Source of the DNA: an uncultured Elusimicrobiales bacterium
Lineage (GTDB): Bacteria; Elusimicrobiota; Elusimicrobia; Elusimicrobiales; Elusimicrobiaceae
Direction: 5' to 3'
Assembly (NCBI GenBank): GCA_944324645.1
Contig: CALUXB010000003.1
Span: forward strand, 1 to 64,000
DNA length: 64,000 nucleotides
Numbering within the stretch: the stretch's first letter is position 1; each line of letters opens with the position of its first letter. Below the pieces are notes generated by a model. It was not told the origin of the DNA and did not search any database. It worked only from the letters and a program-made list of their open reading frames with translations. Shown in pieces: positions 7,448 to 16,185 of the stretch. The position numbers were made by a program, and so were the translations under genes.

Positions 7448-8494
7448 ATGACCTTACAGCAATTTAAAGAACTCTGCGCCCAAATTGAGCGCGAATATAC
7501 TGACAAAATCGCCTCTGCGGCCGACCTAAACGCCGTAGAAGAGCTGCGCGTAGCCTCTTTGGGGCGCAAAGGCGCGCTGACTGAGCTTTTGAAAAATCTG
7601 AAGGATTTTTCCATTGAAGAAAAGAAAGAAGCCGGCCCGCTGGGCAACGCTTTAAAAGCCGCATTAACCCAAGCTTTGGAAGAAAAAACCGCCGCGCTTT
7701 CCGCCCAGGCTTTAAACGAAGAGTTAAACCGCGTCAACCTGGATTTGACGCTGCCCGCCCGCCCGGCGGCCCAGGGAAGACGCCACCCCCTTTCTATTGC
7801 GCAAAAACGCATGACCGATATTCTCTCTAAGCTCGGTTTTACCTGGGCCGAAGGACCTTGGGTGGAAGATGAAAAGCATAACTTTGATATGCTTAACATT
7901 CCCAAACACCACCCGGCGCGCGACGCGCAGGACACCTTTTTTGCCGAAACCGGCTCCCCGCTTTCTTTGGTACTGCGCACCCACACTTCCAATGTGCAGA
8001 GCCGCTTTATGGAAAAGCACAAACCGCCCATACGCATTATGGCGCCGGGCCGCGTGTTTCGCAACGACAGCCTAGACGCCACCCACAGCCCCGTATTCCA
8101 CCAAATTGAAGGGCTGTATGTGGACAAAAACGTCAGTATGGCCGATTTAAAGCGGGACCTGACCGCCTTTATGAAAGGCTTATTAGGCGATAAAACGGAA
8201 ATCCGCTTCCGCCCCTCGTTCTTCCCCTTTACAGAGCCCAGCGCGGAAGTGGACGTCAAATGCGTTTTCTGCGGCGGCAAAGGCTGCAATATTTGCAAAG
8301 GCATCGGCTGGATAGAAATGCTCGGCTCCGGCGTGGTCAACCCACACGTGCTTAAAAACTGCGGCATAGACCCCGAAATTTACAGCGGCTACGCCTTTGG
8401 TATGGGTGTGGAACGCCTGGCTATGATGATGATGGACATCAACGATATCCGCACGTTTTACGAAAACGACCTGCGCATTTTAAACCAGTTTTAA
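7448..8494 (+). CDS. pheS: Phenylalanyl-tRNA synthetase alpha subunit
   Basis: This is the catalytic alpha subunit of the alpha2-beta2 PheRS that charges tRNA-Phe. The 348-aa protein has an N-terminal coiled coil (about 1-90) and class II motifs: motif 2 around GRVFRNDSLDATHSPVFHQIEG and motif 3 GYAFGMGVERLAMM. Between them is a four-Cys cluster CVFCGGKGCNICKG (about residues 274-287), a zinc-ribbon-like variant also known in other bacterial PheS. The gene heads a long forward run and is followed 9 bases later by pheT. Confidence 0.96.
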   Translation: MTLQQFKELCAQIEREYTDKIASAADLNAVEELRVASLGRKGALTELLKNLKDFSIEEKKEAGPLGNALKAALTQALEEKTAALSAQALNEELNRVNLDLTLPARPAAQGRRHPLSIAQKRMTDILSKLGFTWAEGPWVEDEKHNFDMLNIPKHHPARDAQDTFFAETGSPLSLVLRTHTSNVQSRFMEKHKPPIRIMAPGRVFRNDSLDATHSPVFHQIEGLYVDKNVSMADLKRDLTAFMKGLLGDKTEIRFRPSFFPFTEPSAEVDVKCVFCGGKGCNICKGIGWIEMLGSGVVNPHVLKNCGIDPEIYSGYAFGMGVERLAMMMMDINDIRTFYENDLRILNQF

Positions 8495-8503
8495 GGACAG
8501 ACT

Positions 8504-10888
8504 ATGAAGATATTACAAAGTTGGCTACAGGATTTTATTGATATAGACTTAACGCCGGAAGAACTGGCGCAGAAATTTACGCAGCTGGGCATAGAGGTAG
8601 CCTCGGTGGAGAAAAAGGGCGCTGATTTTGAGGGCGTTACCGTAGCGCAAATCACCCATATTGAAGACCACCCCAATTCCGACCACCTGCACCTGGTGGA
8701 CCTGGACTTGGGCAACGGCAAAAGCCAGCGCGTGGTATGCGGCGCGCCCAATGTGGCGGTAGGGCAGAAAGTGCCGCTGGCCCATGTGGGGGCGCGGCTG
8801 GGCAAAGTGGTGCTGACTCCGGCCAAAATACGCGGCGTTGTAAGCGAGGGAATGATTTGCTCTTCCGATGAGCTGGGGCTGACCAACACCCGCGCGCGCG
8901 GCATTTTGGTGCTGGACGAAAATATCCCGCTGGGCACCGATGTGCGCACCCTCTACGGCAAAGCCGACGCTTTGTTTGACCTGGAAATTACTTCCAACCG
9001 CCCGGACCTGCTGTCCCATTTAGGGGTGGCGCGCGAACTGGCGGTACTGCTAAACAAACCCGTCAAAATGCCAAAGCCCCAAGAATTTGCCGGCGAAGGC
9101 GAAAGTCTGCAGGTGGACATACGCGCCCCGCAGGGCTGCCAGCGCTATACCTCCCGCTTAATACGCGGGGTAAAAAACGCCGAGTCACCGGATTTTATTA
9201 AAGAAAGACTCAGCGCTATGGGGCTCAACCCCAAAAACGCACTGGTAGACGTCACCAACTATGTAATGTTTGAGCTGGGCCAGCCGCTGCACGCGTTTGA
9301 CCGCAACGAAATTGACGGCGATACCGTGGTAGTGCGCTGGGCCGAAAAAGGCGAGAAATTCACCCTTTTGGACGGGCGCGAACTGACGCTGGACGAACAG
9401 GCGCTGATGATTGGCGATGAACACAAAGCCACCGCGCTGGCCGGCATTATGGGCGGGCAAAACTCCGGCATTAAAGACGACACGACCGACATTTTTATTG
9501 AGTCTGCCTACTTTGACGCACCGGTAACCAACAAAACCTCTAAAAAATACGCCGTTTCTTCCGACTCGTCCCAACGCTTTGAGCGCGGGGCCGATATTGG
9601 CATAACGGAGCTGGCCTTAAAACGCGCCACAGAGCTGTTTGTAGCCGCCTGCGGCGGCACGCCCAGCCAAATACGCGACGTATATCCGCAGCCGTATCAA
9701 AACCCGGTGGTTTCTTTTACCCCGGCGCAGATTAACGGCATTTTGGGCGCAGACATTGAAGAGGCAAAACTCAAAGACATTTTTGCACGCTTGGCGCTTC
9801 ATTTTGACGCTGCAGGCGACCGCTGGGCCTTCCAGGCTCCCACCCACCGGCGCGATTTAAACCACCGCTGGGACCTGGCTGAAGAAGCGGCCCGCTTTGC
9901 CGGGTTTGACTGCATACCGGCCGGGGAGTCGCGCGCGTTTGTCGGCTTTAGCGAAAACCCCAAAGGCGTGGATCTGCTAGAAATTTTCAGCCAAAAGCTG
10001 GCCGGGCTGGGTTTTTATGAATGCAAAAACATTGACTTTTTAGGGGAAAAAGACCTCAAAGACTTTGGCTTTGCCCCCAAAAACGCCGTCAAAATTAAAA
10101 ACGCCATGGCCAAAGGCTGGGATTATATGCGCCCCACGCTGCTGCCCTCTTTGCTTAAAAATATTGCTTTTAACCAAAGCCGCGGCAACCACGATTTGGC
10201 CCTGTTTGAAGCCACCCGCACTTTTAGCCTCATCAAAGGCTTCCCGGCCGAAGCCTATACTGTTGCGGGCGTGCAATGCGGGCAGCTGGTGCAGACGCCG
10301 TTCTTTAAAGGCAAAGGCGAAAAGCCGGACTTTTATTTCTTAAAGGGCGTGATGCAGGATTTGCTGGGCGCTTTTGACGGGGTCAGTTTTGTCCCTTCCC
10401 AAGAAGCCCCGGTGTATATGCACCCCAAAATTTGTATGGATATTTTGGTCTATGGCAAAAAAGCCGGCGTGTTTGGCGCGGTGCACCCGCTGACGCTCAA
10501 GGCCTGTGATGTAAAAGAAAACGAAGTGTGGGCTTTTGAGCTGTCTTTAAAGCCGCTTGAGAAAAATTTCTCTGCCCAACAGTTCCAACCCGCCAAAGCG
10601 GTGGCGGCTTTCCCGCCGTCTTTGCGTGATTTGTCTGTGCTGGTGGACAAAAGCGTACCCTACGCCCAAATACAGGACGTATTGCAAAGCACCCCCCTGC
10701 CGGTAGCGCTGCACTTTGATTTAATAGACCTCTACGAGGGGGACCGCCTGCCCGCAGGCAAAAAGAGCGTCACCTTTACGCTGGCGTTTTCCGCGCCGAA
10801 CCGCACCTTAAAAGACGCCGAAACGGACGCCGCTTTTCAAGCGCTGCTTGAAAACCTGCGCGCCAAAACCGGGGCGGAGCTGCGCTAG
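8504..10888 (+). CDS. pheT: Phenylalanyl-tRNA synthetase beta subunit
   Basis: This is the beta subunit of PheRS, carrying editing and tRNA-binding domains. The 794-aa length is normal. Domains in order: EMAP/OB-type tRNA-binding domain (about 40-150, EDHPNSDHLHLVDLDLG), B3/B4 editing domain (about 210-380), B5 domain (about 400-475), an inactive catalytic-like core, and the C-terminal ferredoxin-fold anticodon-binding domain (FPPSLRDLSVLVDKSVPY through ENLRAKTGAELR). AAGGACAG lies before the ATG. The next gene follows after 8 bases. Confidence 0.96.
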   Translation: MKILQSWLQDFIDIDLTPEELAQKFTQLGIEVASVEKKGADFEGVTVAQITHIEDHPNSDHLHLVDLDLGNGKSQRVVCGAPNVAVGQKVPLAHVGARLGKVVLTPAKIRGVVSEGMICSSDELGLTNTRARGILVLDENIPLGTDVRTLYGKADALFDLEITSNRPDLLSHLGVARELAVLLNKPVKMPKPQEFAGEGESLQVDIRAPQGCQRYTSRLIRGVKNAESPDFIKERLSAMGLNPKNALVDVTNYVMFELGQPLHAFDRNEIDGDTVVVRWAEKGEKFTLLDGRELTLDEQALMIGDEHKATALAGIMGGQNSGIKDDTTDIFIESAYFDAPVTNKTSKKYAVSSDSSQRFERGADIGITELALKRATELFVAACGGTPSQIRDVYPQPYQNPVVSFTPAQINGILGADIEEAKLKDIFARLALHFDAAGDRWAFQAPTHRRDLNHRWDLAEEAARFAGFDCIPAGESRAFVGFSENPKGVDLLEIFSQKLAGLGFYECKNIDFLGEKDLKDFGFAPKNAVKIKNAMAKGWDYMRPTLLPSLLKNIAFNQSRGNHDLALFEATRTFSLIKGFPAEAYTVAGVQCGQLVQTPFFKGKGEKPDFYFLKGVMQDLLGAFDGVSFVPSQEAPVYMHPKICMDILVYGKKAGVFGAVHPLTLKACDVKENEVWAFELSLKPLEKNFSAQQFQPAKAVAAFPPSLRDLSVLVDKSVPYAQIQDVLQSTPLPVALHFDLIDLYEGDRLPAGKKSVTFTLAFSAPNRTLKDAETDAAFQALLENLRAKTGAELR

Positions 10889-10896
10889 GATTTTGT

Positions 10897-11157
10897 ATGC
10901 AGGAAAAACTCAAACAGCTGGAACTGTTGGTATCCCAAGCGGTGGCCCGCCTGCAAATGCAAGAGAGCCAAACAGCCGCTTTGCGCCAAAAAATCCGCCA
11001 GCAAGAGGAACACCTGCAGCGTCTTAAAGAAAGCGAAAGCGAACTGAAAGCCTTGCGCGAGTGGAAGAAAAACGCCGTCAGCGTGCTCAAAAAATTAGAG
11101 GCGCGGCTGGACAAAGAAATCGCCCGCGCCCAAGAGCAGCAAAAAGAAGATTTATAA
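10897..11157 (+). CDS. Small coiled-coil protein
   Basis: The 86-aa protein is almost entirely predicted coiled coil: heptad-like Leu/Ala spacing with many Gln, Glu, Lys and Arg (LRQKIRQQEEHLQRLKESE), no Cys and no membrane segment. I cannot assign a family. Length and position directly before a ZapA-like gene suggest a ZapB-like or other FtsZ-ring-associated coiled coil, but this is inference from context. AGGA precedes the ATG. The gene is co-directional with pheT upstream (8 bases) and zapA downstream (6 bases). Confidence 0.7.
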   Translation: MQEKLKQLELLVSQAVARLQMQESQTAALRQKIRQQEEHLQRLKESESELKALREWKKNAVSVLKKLEARLDKEIARAQEQQKEDL

Positions 11158-11163
11158 GAAAAT

Positions 11164-11463
11164 ATGGCAAAAAACACCGTTACCGTAGAAATCAAAGGCA
11201 TTCCCATAGACGTGGAAATTAAAGACCTCGGCTATGTGGAGCTGGCGGATTTGGCGGCTAAAGTGGAAGCGGAAATGCGCCGCCTGCAAGACGAAGAAGA
11301 CATCATAGACACCTTAAAGCAGGCGCTGACCGCCGCGCTGGAGTTTGCCGCGCAGGCTTATTTAAAAGGCCTGGCCGAAGGCGGCAAACAAAAAGAAGAA
11401 GAAGCGCGGGCAGACCAGCTGATTGCCAAACTGCAAAACGTGCTGAGTACGACCGGGAAATAA
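11164..11463 (+). CDS. zapA: ZapA-like cell division protein
   Basis: ZapA proteins bind FtsZ and cross-link its filaments at mid-cell. The 99-aa protein has the usual two parts: a short N-terminal beta region (TVTVEIKGIPIDVEI then GYVELADLAAKVEAEM) and a long C-terminal coiled coil (DTLKQALTAALEFAAQ onward). Residue identity to model ZapA is low, so the call leans on length, architecture and position: zapA lies next to pheT in many bacteria, including Bacillus. It sits between the coiled-coil gene and rarA in one forward run. Confidence 0.65.
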   Translation: MAKNTVTVEIKGIPIDVEIKDLGYVELADLAAKVEAEMRRLQDEEDIIDTLKQALTAALEFAAQAYLKGLAEGGKQKEEEARADQLIAKLQNVLSTTGK

Positions 11464-11480
11464 ACGCCCGGAGGTTTTTT

Positions 11481-12761
11481 ATGCAAGATGATTTTATGCC
11501 GCTGGCCGCGCGCCAGGCGCCCAAAACCATAGAAGATTTTGCCGGCCAGCCCCATTTGCTGGGGCCGGGCAAAATGCTGCGCCGCCTGCTGGAAACGGAT
11601 ACCTTAAAATCGGCCGTCTTTTTCGGCCCGCCGGGCTGCGGCAAAACGGCTACCGCGCGCTATGTAGCTAGCCGCACCCAGGCGCACGTGGTGGAGCTTA
11701 ACGCCGCCGCCGCCGGCGTGGCAGACCTTAAAAAAGTATTGTCAGAGGCCAAAGAACGTGCCCGCACGCCTACCTTTGAGGAGCGGCGCACGCTGGTGAT
11801 TTTAGACGAAATCCACCATTTCAACAAAACCCAGCAGGACGTGCTGCTGCCCAGCGTGGAACGCGGGGACATTATCTTAATCGGCATTACTACCGAAAAC
11901 CCGTATTTCTACATTAACAATGCGCTTTTGTCGCGCTTTTCCGTTTTTGAATTTAAGCCCCTCTCAGACAAAGACCTGCGCAAAATTTTAGACCGCGCCG
12001 CACAAAACGAGCACGTTACTCTGACCGAAGACGCCGCCCAGTATTTCATCACCCAAGCCAACGGCGACGGGCGCAAAATGCTAAACGCGCTGGAAATAGC
12101 CTCTTTGACCACAGAGCCCGATGAACACGGCCTCAAACCCGTCAACCTGACTATTGCCCAGGAATGCATACAAAAACGCCACCTCAACTACGACAAAAAA
12201 GGCGACGAACATTACGATATTATTTCCGCCTTTATCAAATCTATGCGCGGCTCCGACCCCGATGCCGCCGTCTATTGGCTGGCGCGTATGTTAGAGAGCG
12301 GAGAGGACCCGCGCTTTATCGCGCGGCGCATTTTAATCTGCGCCAGCGAAGACGTAGGCCTGGCTGAGCCCGCCGCGCTGATGATAGCCCAAGCCGCTTT
12401 TAAAGCCGCCGAGGTGCTGGGTATGCCCGAGGTGCGCATTCCGCTGGCGCACGCGGCTATTTATGTGGCGTGCGCGCCCAAGAGCAATTCCGCCTATTTG
12501 GCCATAGACTCCGCTTTAAAAGAAGTGCGCGAAGGCCGCCTGCGCCGCGTGCCCGACCATTTGCGCTCCGGTATGAAAAACGTAGGCTATAAATACGCAC
12601 ACGATTTTCCCAACCATTATGTCAAACAGCAGTATATGCCCAACCCGGTGCAGTTTTTCCACCCCACCCAGCAAGGCAAAGAAGCCCCGCTGGTGGAACG
12701 CTGGAGAAAAACCCGCGGCGAATTGCCCGCGCAGAACCCAAAACCCAAAACGGAAAAATAA
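11481..12761 (+). CDS. rarA: Replication-associated recombination protein A (RarA/MgsA AAA+ ATPase)
   Basis: RarA is a clamp-loader-like AAA+ ATPase acting at stalled replication forks. The 426-aa protein has Walker A GPPGCGKT at 49-56, Walker B LVILDEIH at 105-112, sensor 1 in ITTENP, and the typical C-terminal tetramerisation region ([27 protein letters not shown]). A GGAGG Shine-Dalgarno lies 8 bases before the ATG. It is followed after 18 bases by xseA, so DNA-maintenance genes are grouped in this run. Confidence 0.94.
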   Translation: MQDDFMPLAARQAPKTIEDFAGQPHLLGPGKMLRRLLETDTLKSAVFFGPPGCGKTATARYVASRTQAHVVELNAAAAGVADLKKVLSEAKERARTPTFEERRTLVILDEIHHFNKTQQDVLLPSVERGDIILIGITTENPYFYINNALLSRFSVFEFKPLSDKDLRKILDRAAQNEHVTLTEDAAQYFITQANGDGRKMLNALEIASLTTEPDEHGLKPVNLTIAQECIQKRHLNYDKKGDEHYDIISAFIKSMRGSDPDAAVYWLARMLESGEDPRFIARRILICASEDVGLAEPAALMIAQAAFKAAEVLGMPEVRIPLAHAAIYVACAPKSNSAYLAIDSALKEVREGRLRRVPDHLRSGMKNVGYKYAHDFPNHYVKQQYMPNPVQFFHPTQQGKEAPLVERWRKTRGELPAQNPKPKTEK

Positions 12762-12779
12762 ATCCGCCTCATAAAAAAT

Positions 12780-13985
12780 ATGGAACCCGAAGCCCCGTTT
12801 AGAGGACAAGTTTTTACCGTTACCGCCATCACGCTGGCTATTAAACAGATGATGGAAGGGGTATTCCGCGGGATTTTTGTAGAAGGGGAGGTAGGCCAAT
12901 TGCGGGAGGCTGCCAGCGGGCATTTGTATTTTAATTTAAAAGACCGCGACGCGCTGCTGGCCGCCGTAATGTTTAAATGGGACGCGCGCAAAAACGGGCT
13001 GGATTTGCAAGAGGGTATGCAAGTGCGCGTATTTGGGGATTTAACCTGCTACGCCAAACAAGGCAAATACCAAATAGCGGTCAAAAATGCAGAGGCCCTG
13101 CACAAAGGCAATTTATTTTTAGAATTTGAAAAACTCAAAAAGAAACTGCAGGCCGAAGGACTCTTTGACGAAAGCCGCAAGCGCCCTATCCCGGCGTTTC
13201 CGCGGCGCATTGGGGTCGTCACTTCCCCCACCGGGGCGGCTATACGCGATATTTTGTCCGTACTGCGGCGCAGAAGCCCCAATGTGGAAGTGATTTTGGC
13301 CCCGGCCTTGGTGCAAGGGGAAGAGGCCGCAGCGCAAATTGCGCAGGCGATTGCCGATTTAAACCGCCTAACCCCTGCGCCCGACGTACTTTTGGTGGGC
13401 CGCGGCGGCGGCAGTATGGAAGATTTGTGGGCGTTTAATGAAGAGCCCGTCGCGCGCGCCATTTATCAGAGCCAAATCCCGGTCATTTCCTGCGTGGGGC
13501 ACGAGATAGATTTCACAATAGCGGACTTTGTGGCGGACCTGCGCGCCCCCACCCCTTCCGCCGCGGCGGAGCTGGTGGTGCAAAATGCAGAAGGGGTAAC
13601 TTCCCATATCCAGCAACTGCAAAAGCGGCTCTTTCAGGCCGTCAGCCTGTTTTATGAGCGGGCCCAGGCGCGGCTGGAGCTGGCGTTAAACAGCCGCTTT
13701 TTTAAACAACCCCAATTACTGACGCAGGAGAAAGAACAACAAGTAGATGAGCTGACGCTGCGCTTAGAAGACGCTTTTGAGCAGCAGCTGCTGCGCCAGC
13801 AGACGCGGTTGGAGCTTTTAAGCCAAAAGCTGGCGGCCTTAAGCCCGTTTGCCGTATTGGGCCGCGGCTACAGCATTACGCGCAACGCGCAGGGGCAGAT
13901 TATTTCCCGCGTGGGCCAAACGCAGGAAAAAGAAATGATTTACGTGCAAGTAAAAGACGGTATGATACACGCGGAGGTCAAATGA
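12780..13985 (+). CDS. xseA: Exodeoxyribonuclease VII large subunit
   Basis: This is the large subunit of the single-strand-specific exonuclease VII. The 401-aa protein has an N-terminal OB-fold (about 1-100: FRGIFVEGEVGQL... HLYFNLKDRDALL) and a central catalytic domain with IGVVTSPTGAAIRDI and LLVGRGGGSMEDLWAFNEE, then PVISCVGHEIDFTIADFVADLRAPTPSAAAE. A long C-terminal coiled coil ends with the conserved GRGYSIT. Its stop overlaps the xseB start by 4 bases (ATGA). Confidence 0.95.
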   Translation: MEPEAPFRGQVFTVTAITLAIKQMMEGVFRGIFVEGEVGQLREAASGHLYFNLKDRDALLAAVMFKWDARKNGLDLQEGMQVRVFGDLTCYAKQGKYQIAVKNAEALHKGNLFLEFEKLKKKLQAEGLFDESRKRPIPAFPRRIGVVTSPTGAAIRDILSVLRRRSPNVEVILAPALVQGEEAAAQIAQAIADLNRLTPAPDVLLVGRGGGSMEDLWAFNEEPVARAIYQSQIPVISCVGHEIDFTIADFVADLRAPTPSAAAELVVQNAEGVTSHIQQLQKRLFQAVSLFYERAQARLELALNSRFFKQPQLLTQEKEQQVDELTLRLEDAFEQQLLRQQTRLELLSQKLAALSPFAVLGRGYSITRNAQGQIISRVGQTQEKEMIYVQVKDGMIHAEVK

Positions 13986-14239
13986 AAAAAGGTTTTGAAA
14001 GCCAGTTAAACCGCCTGGAAGAAATTGTGGCTAAGCTGGAAGAAGAACAGACGGACTTGGACGCATCTGTCAAACTTTTTGAAGAGGGGATCGCGCTGTC
14101 TAAAGAACTGACGGAAAAATTGCAGGAAGTAAAATTTAAAGTCACCGCTTTAAAGAAAAAAGGCCAGCAGCTTCTAAGCGAGCCTTTTGACGCACCGGAC
14201 CCAACCAGCACCGAAACGGATAAATCCGATGGCGAATAA
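13982..14239 (+). CDS. xseB: Exodeoxyribonuclease VII small subunit
   Basis: The 85-aa helical protein pairs with XseA. The conserved XseB core is clear: FESQLNRLEEIVAKLEEEQTDLDASVKLFEEGI. It overlaps xseA by 4 bases and tlyA by 11 bases, so the three genes are almost certainly co-translated. Confidence 0.93.
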   Translation: MKKGFESQLNRLEEIVAKLEEEQTDLDASVKLFEEGIALSKELTEKLQEVKFKVTALKKKGQQLLSEPFDAPDPTSTETDKSDGE

Positions 14240-15005
14240 AAAACTGCGTTTAGATATGGCGCTGGTGGAACAGGGCTTTTTCCCAAGCCGCACCCGCGCG
14301 CAGGCCTCTATTATGGCGGGGGAAGTGCTGGTCAACGGACAGCCAGACACCCGCGCAGACCGCACCATTTTGCCGCAAGACATCATTACTCTCAAAGAAA
14401 AGTCCTGCCCCTATGTGTCGCGCGGCGGGCTCAAACTGGCAGGCGCACTAAAAACTTGGAATATCTCCGTACAAGATAAAATATGCGTAGACATTGGCGT
14501 AGCCACCGGCGGATTTAGCGACTGTATGCTGCAAGCCGGCGCCAGCGAAGTGTACGGCGTAGACGTGGGCAAAGGCCAGCTGGCCAGCGAAATGCTGCGC
14601 TATCCAAATTTCCATTTTAAGCCCGAAACCAACGCCCGCTATATGACGGCGGACCTTTTTGAGCACGCCCCGCAGTTTGCCGCGGTGGACGTATCTTTTA
14701 TTTCTTTAAAAATGATTATGGAGCCGCTGTTTAACGTAATGGCACCGCAGGCGGAAATTGTGTTTTTGATTAAACCGCAGTTTGAGCTGACCCCCAAACA
14801 GGTGCCGCACGGCATTGTAAAAACGGAAGAAAACCGCCAAGAGGCCATACGCCTGGTACAAACTTTCTTTGAAGAAAATTTAAAAGAGAAGTATGGCGGG
14901 CAGTCTTTGGGCCTGATAGAAAGCCCCATTAAAGGCACGCACGGCAACACCGAATATTTGTGGTATGTGAAGATAAACAAGCCCGCTTATAAAGGCAATT
15001 TATAA
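14229..15005 (+). CDS. tlyA: TlyA family RNA methyltransferase
   Basis: TlyA proteins are S4-FtsJ rRNA 2'-O-methyltransferases once called hemolysins. The 258-aa protein has an N-terminal S4 RNA-binding domain (about 3-65: LRLDMALVEQGFFPSRTRAQ) and a Rossmann methyltransferase domain with the SAM motif CVDIGVATGGFSDCMLQ near 87-103. The ATG at 14229 gives the usual S4 start; an in-frame start at 14187 would lie deep in xseB. Its 3' end overlaps a convergent pilin gene by 19 bases. xseA-xseB-tlyA is a common bacterial neighbourhood. Confidence 0.92.
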   Translation: MANKKLRLDMALVEQGFFPSRTRAQASIMAGEVLVNGQPDTRADRTILPQDIITLKEKSCPYVSRGGLKLAGALKTWNISVQDKICVDIGVATGGFSDCMLQAGASEVYGVDVGKGQLASEMLRYPNFHFKPETNARYMTADLFEHAPQFAAVDVSFISLKMIMEPLFNVMAPQAEIVFLIKPQFELTPKQVPHGIVKTEENRQEAIRLVQTFFEENLKEKYGGQSLGLIESPIKGTHGNTEYLWYVKINKPAYKGNL

Positions 15006-15502
15006 TACTGTACGGAAGAAATAGTATGATCGTAAGTGCCGCCTAAACTCATACATACACGGCAATCCGTATTTTCATTCCGACATAAACACCAAAAATT
15101 ATTACTCTTCAACCCTACTTCAAAACTAGGGACATTCTCTATTTCTCGTTGAGCCTGGCAAAGAGCATCAGTACATACAATTTTATAATAAGAGGCTTCC
15201 ATCCATTCTCCCTCTTCACTTTCTGAAACAGGCAAACCAAAATCTAAATTGGAAATTTGCGCCGTATAACTCCCATTACTCAAGTAATATATTTGTTGGG
15301 CATTATATAGCGCTTTTAAATTAATCAACGCCTCTGCGGCGCGGCTTTTGGCAACCGCCTTTTCATACTGCGGCAAAGCGATGGCGGCCAGTATGCCAAT
15401 AATCAGCACCACTACCAAAAGTTCAATTAGCGTAAAGCCGCCTAACTTGCCTTTAGCGGGGATTTTTCCATCGGGAATGATATTTTGATAAATTTTGCTC
15501 AT
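14987..15502 (-). CDS. Type IV pilin-like protein with a long leader
   Basis: The prepilin signal GG-FTLIE is at residues 21-27 (cleavage after G22, +5 Glu is E27), followed by LLVVVLIIGILAAIALPQYEKAV. The leader of 22 residues (MSKIYQNIIPDGKIPAKGKLGG) is unusually long compared with the 4-5 residues of the other two pilins here. The globular part is Cys-rich (about six, including CLCRNENTDCRVC). There is no Shine-Dalgarno. The ATG at 15502 lies in the loop of a perfect 17-bp inverted repeat and six bases after a TAAATT box. The stop lies inside the end of tlyA. Confidence 0.88.
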   Translation of the reverse strand: MSKIYQNIIPDGKIPAKGKLGGFTLIELLVVVLIIGILAAIALPQYEKAVAKSRAAEALINLKALYNAQQIYYLSNGSYTAQISNLDFGLPVSESEEGEWMEASYYKIVCTDALCQAQREIENVPSFEVGLKSNNFWCLCRNENTDCRVCMSLGGTYDHTISSVQYYKLPL

Positions 15503-15520
15503 AAGCAAAATTTATCAAAA
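15483..15520 (-). promoter_or_regulatory. Perfect 17-bp inverted repeat over the pilin -10 and start codon
   Basis: Arms 15483-15499 and 15504-15520 are perfectly complementary and the 4-base spacer holds the start codon. The right arm contains the -10 (TAAATT, 15509-15514). It could be an operator, or an mRNA hairpin presenting or hiding the start. Confidence 0.7.
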
Positions 15521-15530
15521 AAAAAAAACG

Positions 15531-15536
15531 AGTCAA
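15531..15536 (-). promoter_or_regulatory. -35 box of the 14987-15502 pilin gene
   Basis: TTGACT, 16 bases before TAAATT at 15509-15514; it abuts the hairpin that ends the pth unit. Confidence 0.55.
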
Positions 15537-15552
15537 GCCCTTCTAAAAGGGC
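15537..15552 (-). terminator. Probable terminator hairpin after pth
   Basis: GCCCTT/AAGGGC stem on the reverse strand with a T12 tract only 8 bases further on (15517-15528). The gap makes it weaker than the other terminators. Confidence 0.45.
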
Positions 15553-15608
15553 CCGACCCATTAGAATATATGAAGAAAATCCAACACGGAAAAACAATCA
15601 AAGGCGGA

Positions 15609-16172
15609 TTAGTTAAAGCGGTTCATCGCTTTTTCTAAACCCTCAGACAAATACAAATCCAACGCTTCCGCGGCTTTAGCCACTGCCTCCTGCAACACAG
15701 GCAGCTGTTCTTTGGAAAAGCGCGACAGCACAAAGTCTGCCGCGTCAAAACGCTCCGGCTTGGGGCCAATACCTAGGCGCAGGCGGGCAATTTTATCCGT
15801 GCCAGAAAGCTCTATGATATTTTTCATCCCTTTTTGTCCGCCGGCAGAACCCTGCGCGCGCAGGCGGATATCGCCCAAGTTTAACGACATATCATCAAAG
15901 CAAATAAGCCAATGGGAGGTGGGAATTTTATAGAAGCGGGCCAGCGCGCACACCGGCTGGCCCGACAAGTTCATATAGGTCATCGGTTTGACTAAAAAAA
16001 CCGTCTTTTCAGCTACCGATATTTTGGCGTACTCTCCCAAATTCTGCCAGGGCTGGAAATCCGCGCCGTGTTTTTCAGCGTAAGCATCTGCCACCATAAA
16101 CCCGGCATTGTGCCGCGTTTGCTGATATTGCGCGCCCGGATTTCCAAGTCCGGCAATGAGAAAGTTTTCCAA
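15609..16172 (-). CDS. pth: Peptidyl-tRNA hydrolase
   Basis: Pth frees tRNAs from peptides dropped by ribosomes. The 187-aa protein has GLGNPGAQYQQTRHNAGF (about residues 8-25) with catalytic His in TRHN, KPMTYMNLSG, and the DDMSLNLGDIRLR-GSAGGQKGMKNI segment. The start is a TTG: an in-frame TGA lies two codons upstream and the next ATG is beyond the catalytic His. It is the last gene of glmU-prs-rplY-pth, an order also found in Firmicutes and others. Confidence 0.95.
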   Translation of the reverse strand: MENFLIAGLGNPGAQYQQTRHNAGFMVADAYAEKHGADFQPWQNLGEYAKISVAEKTVFLVKPMTYMNLSGQPVCALARFYKIPTSHWLICFDDMSLNLGDIRLRAQGSAGGQKGMKNIIELSGTDKIARLRLGIGPKPERFDAADFVLSRFSKEQLPVLQEAVAKAAEALDLYLSEGLEKAMNRFN

Positions 16173-16185
16173 ACGTCAACCCGCT

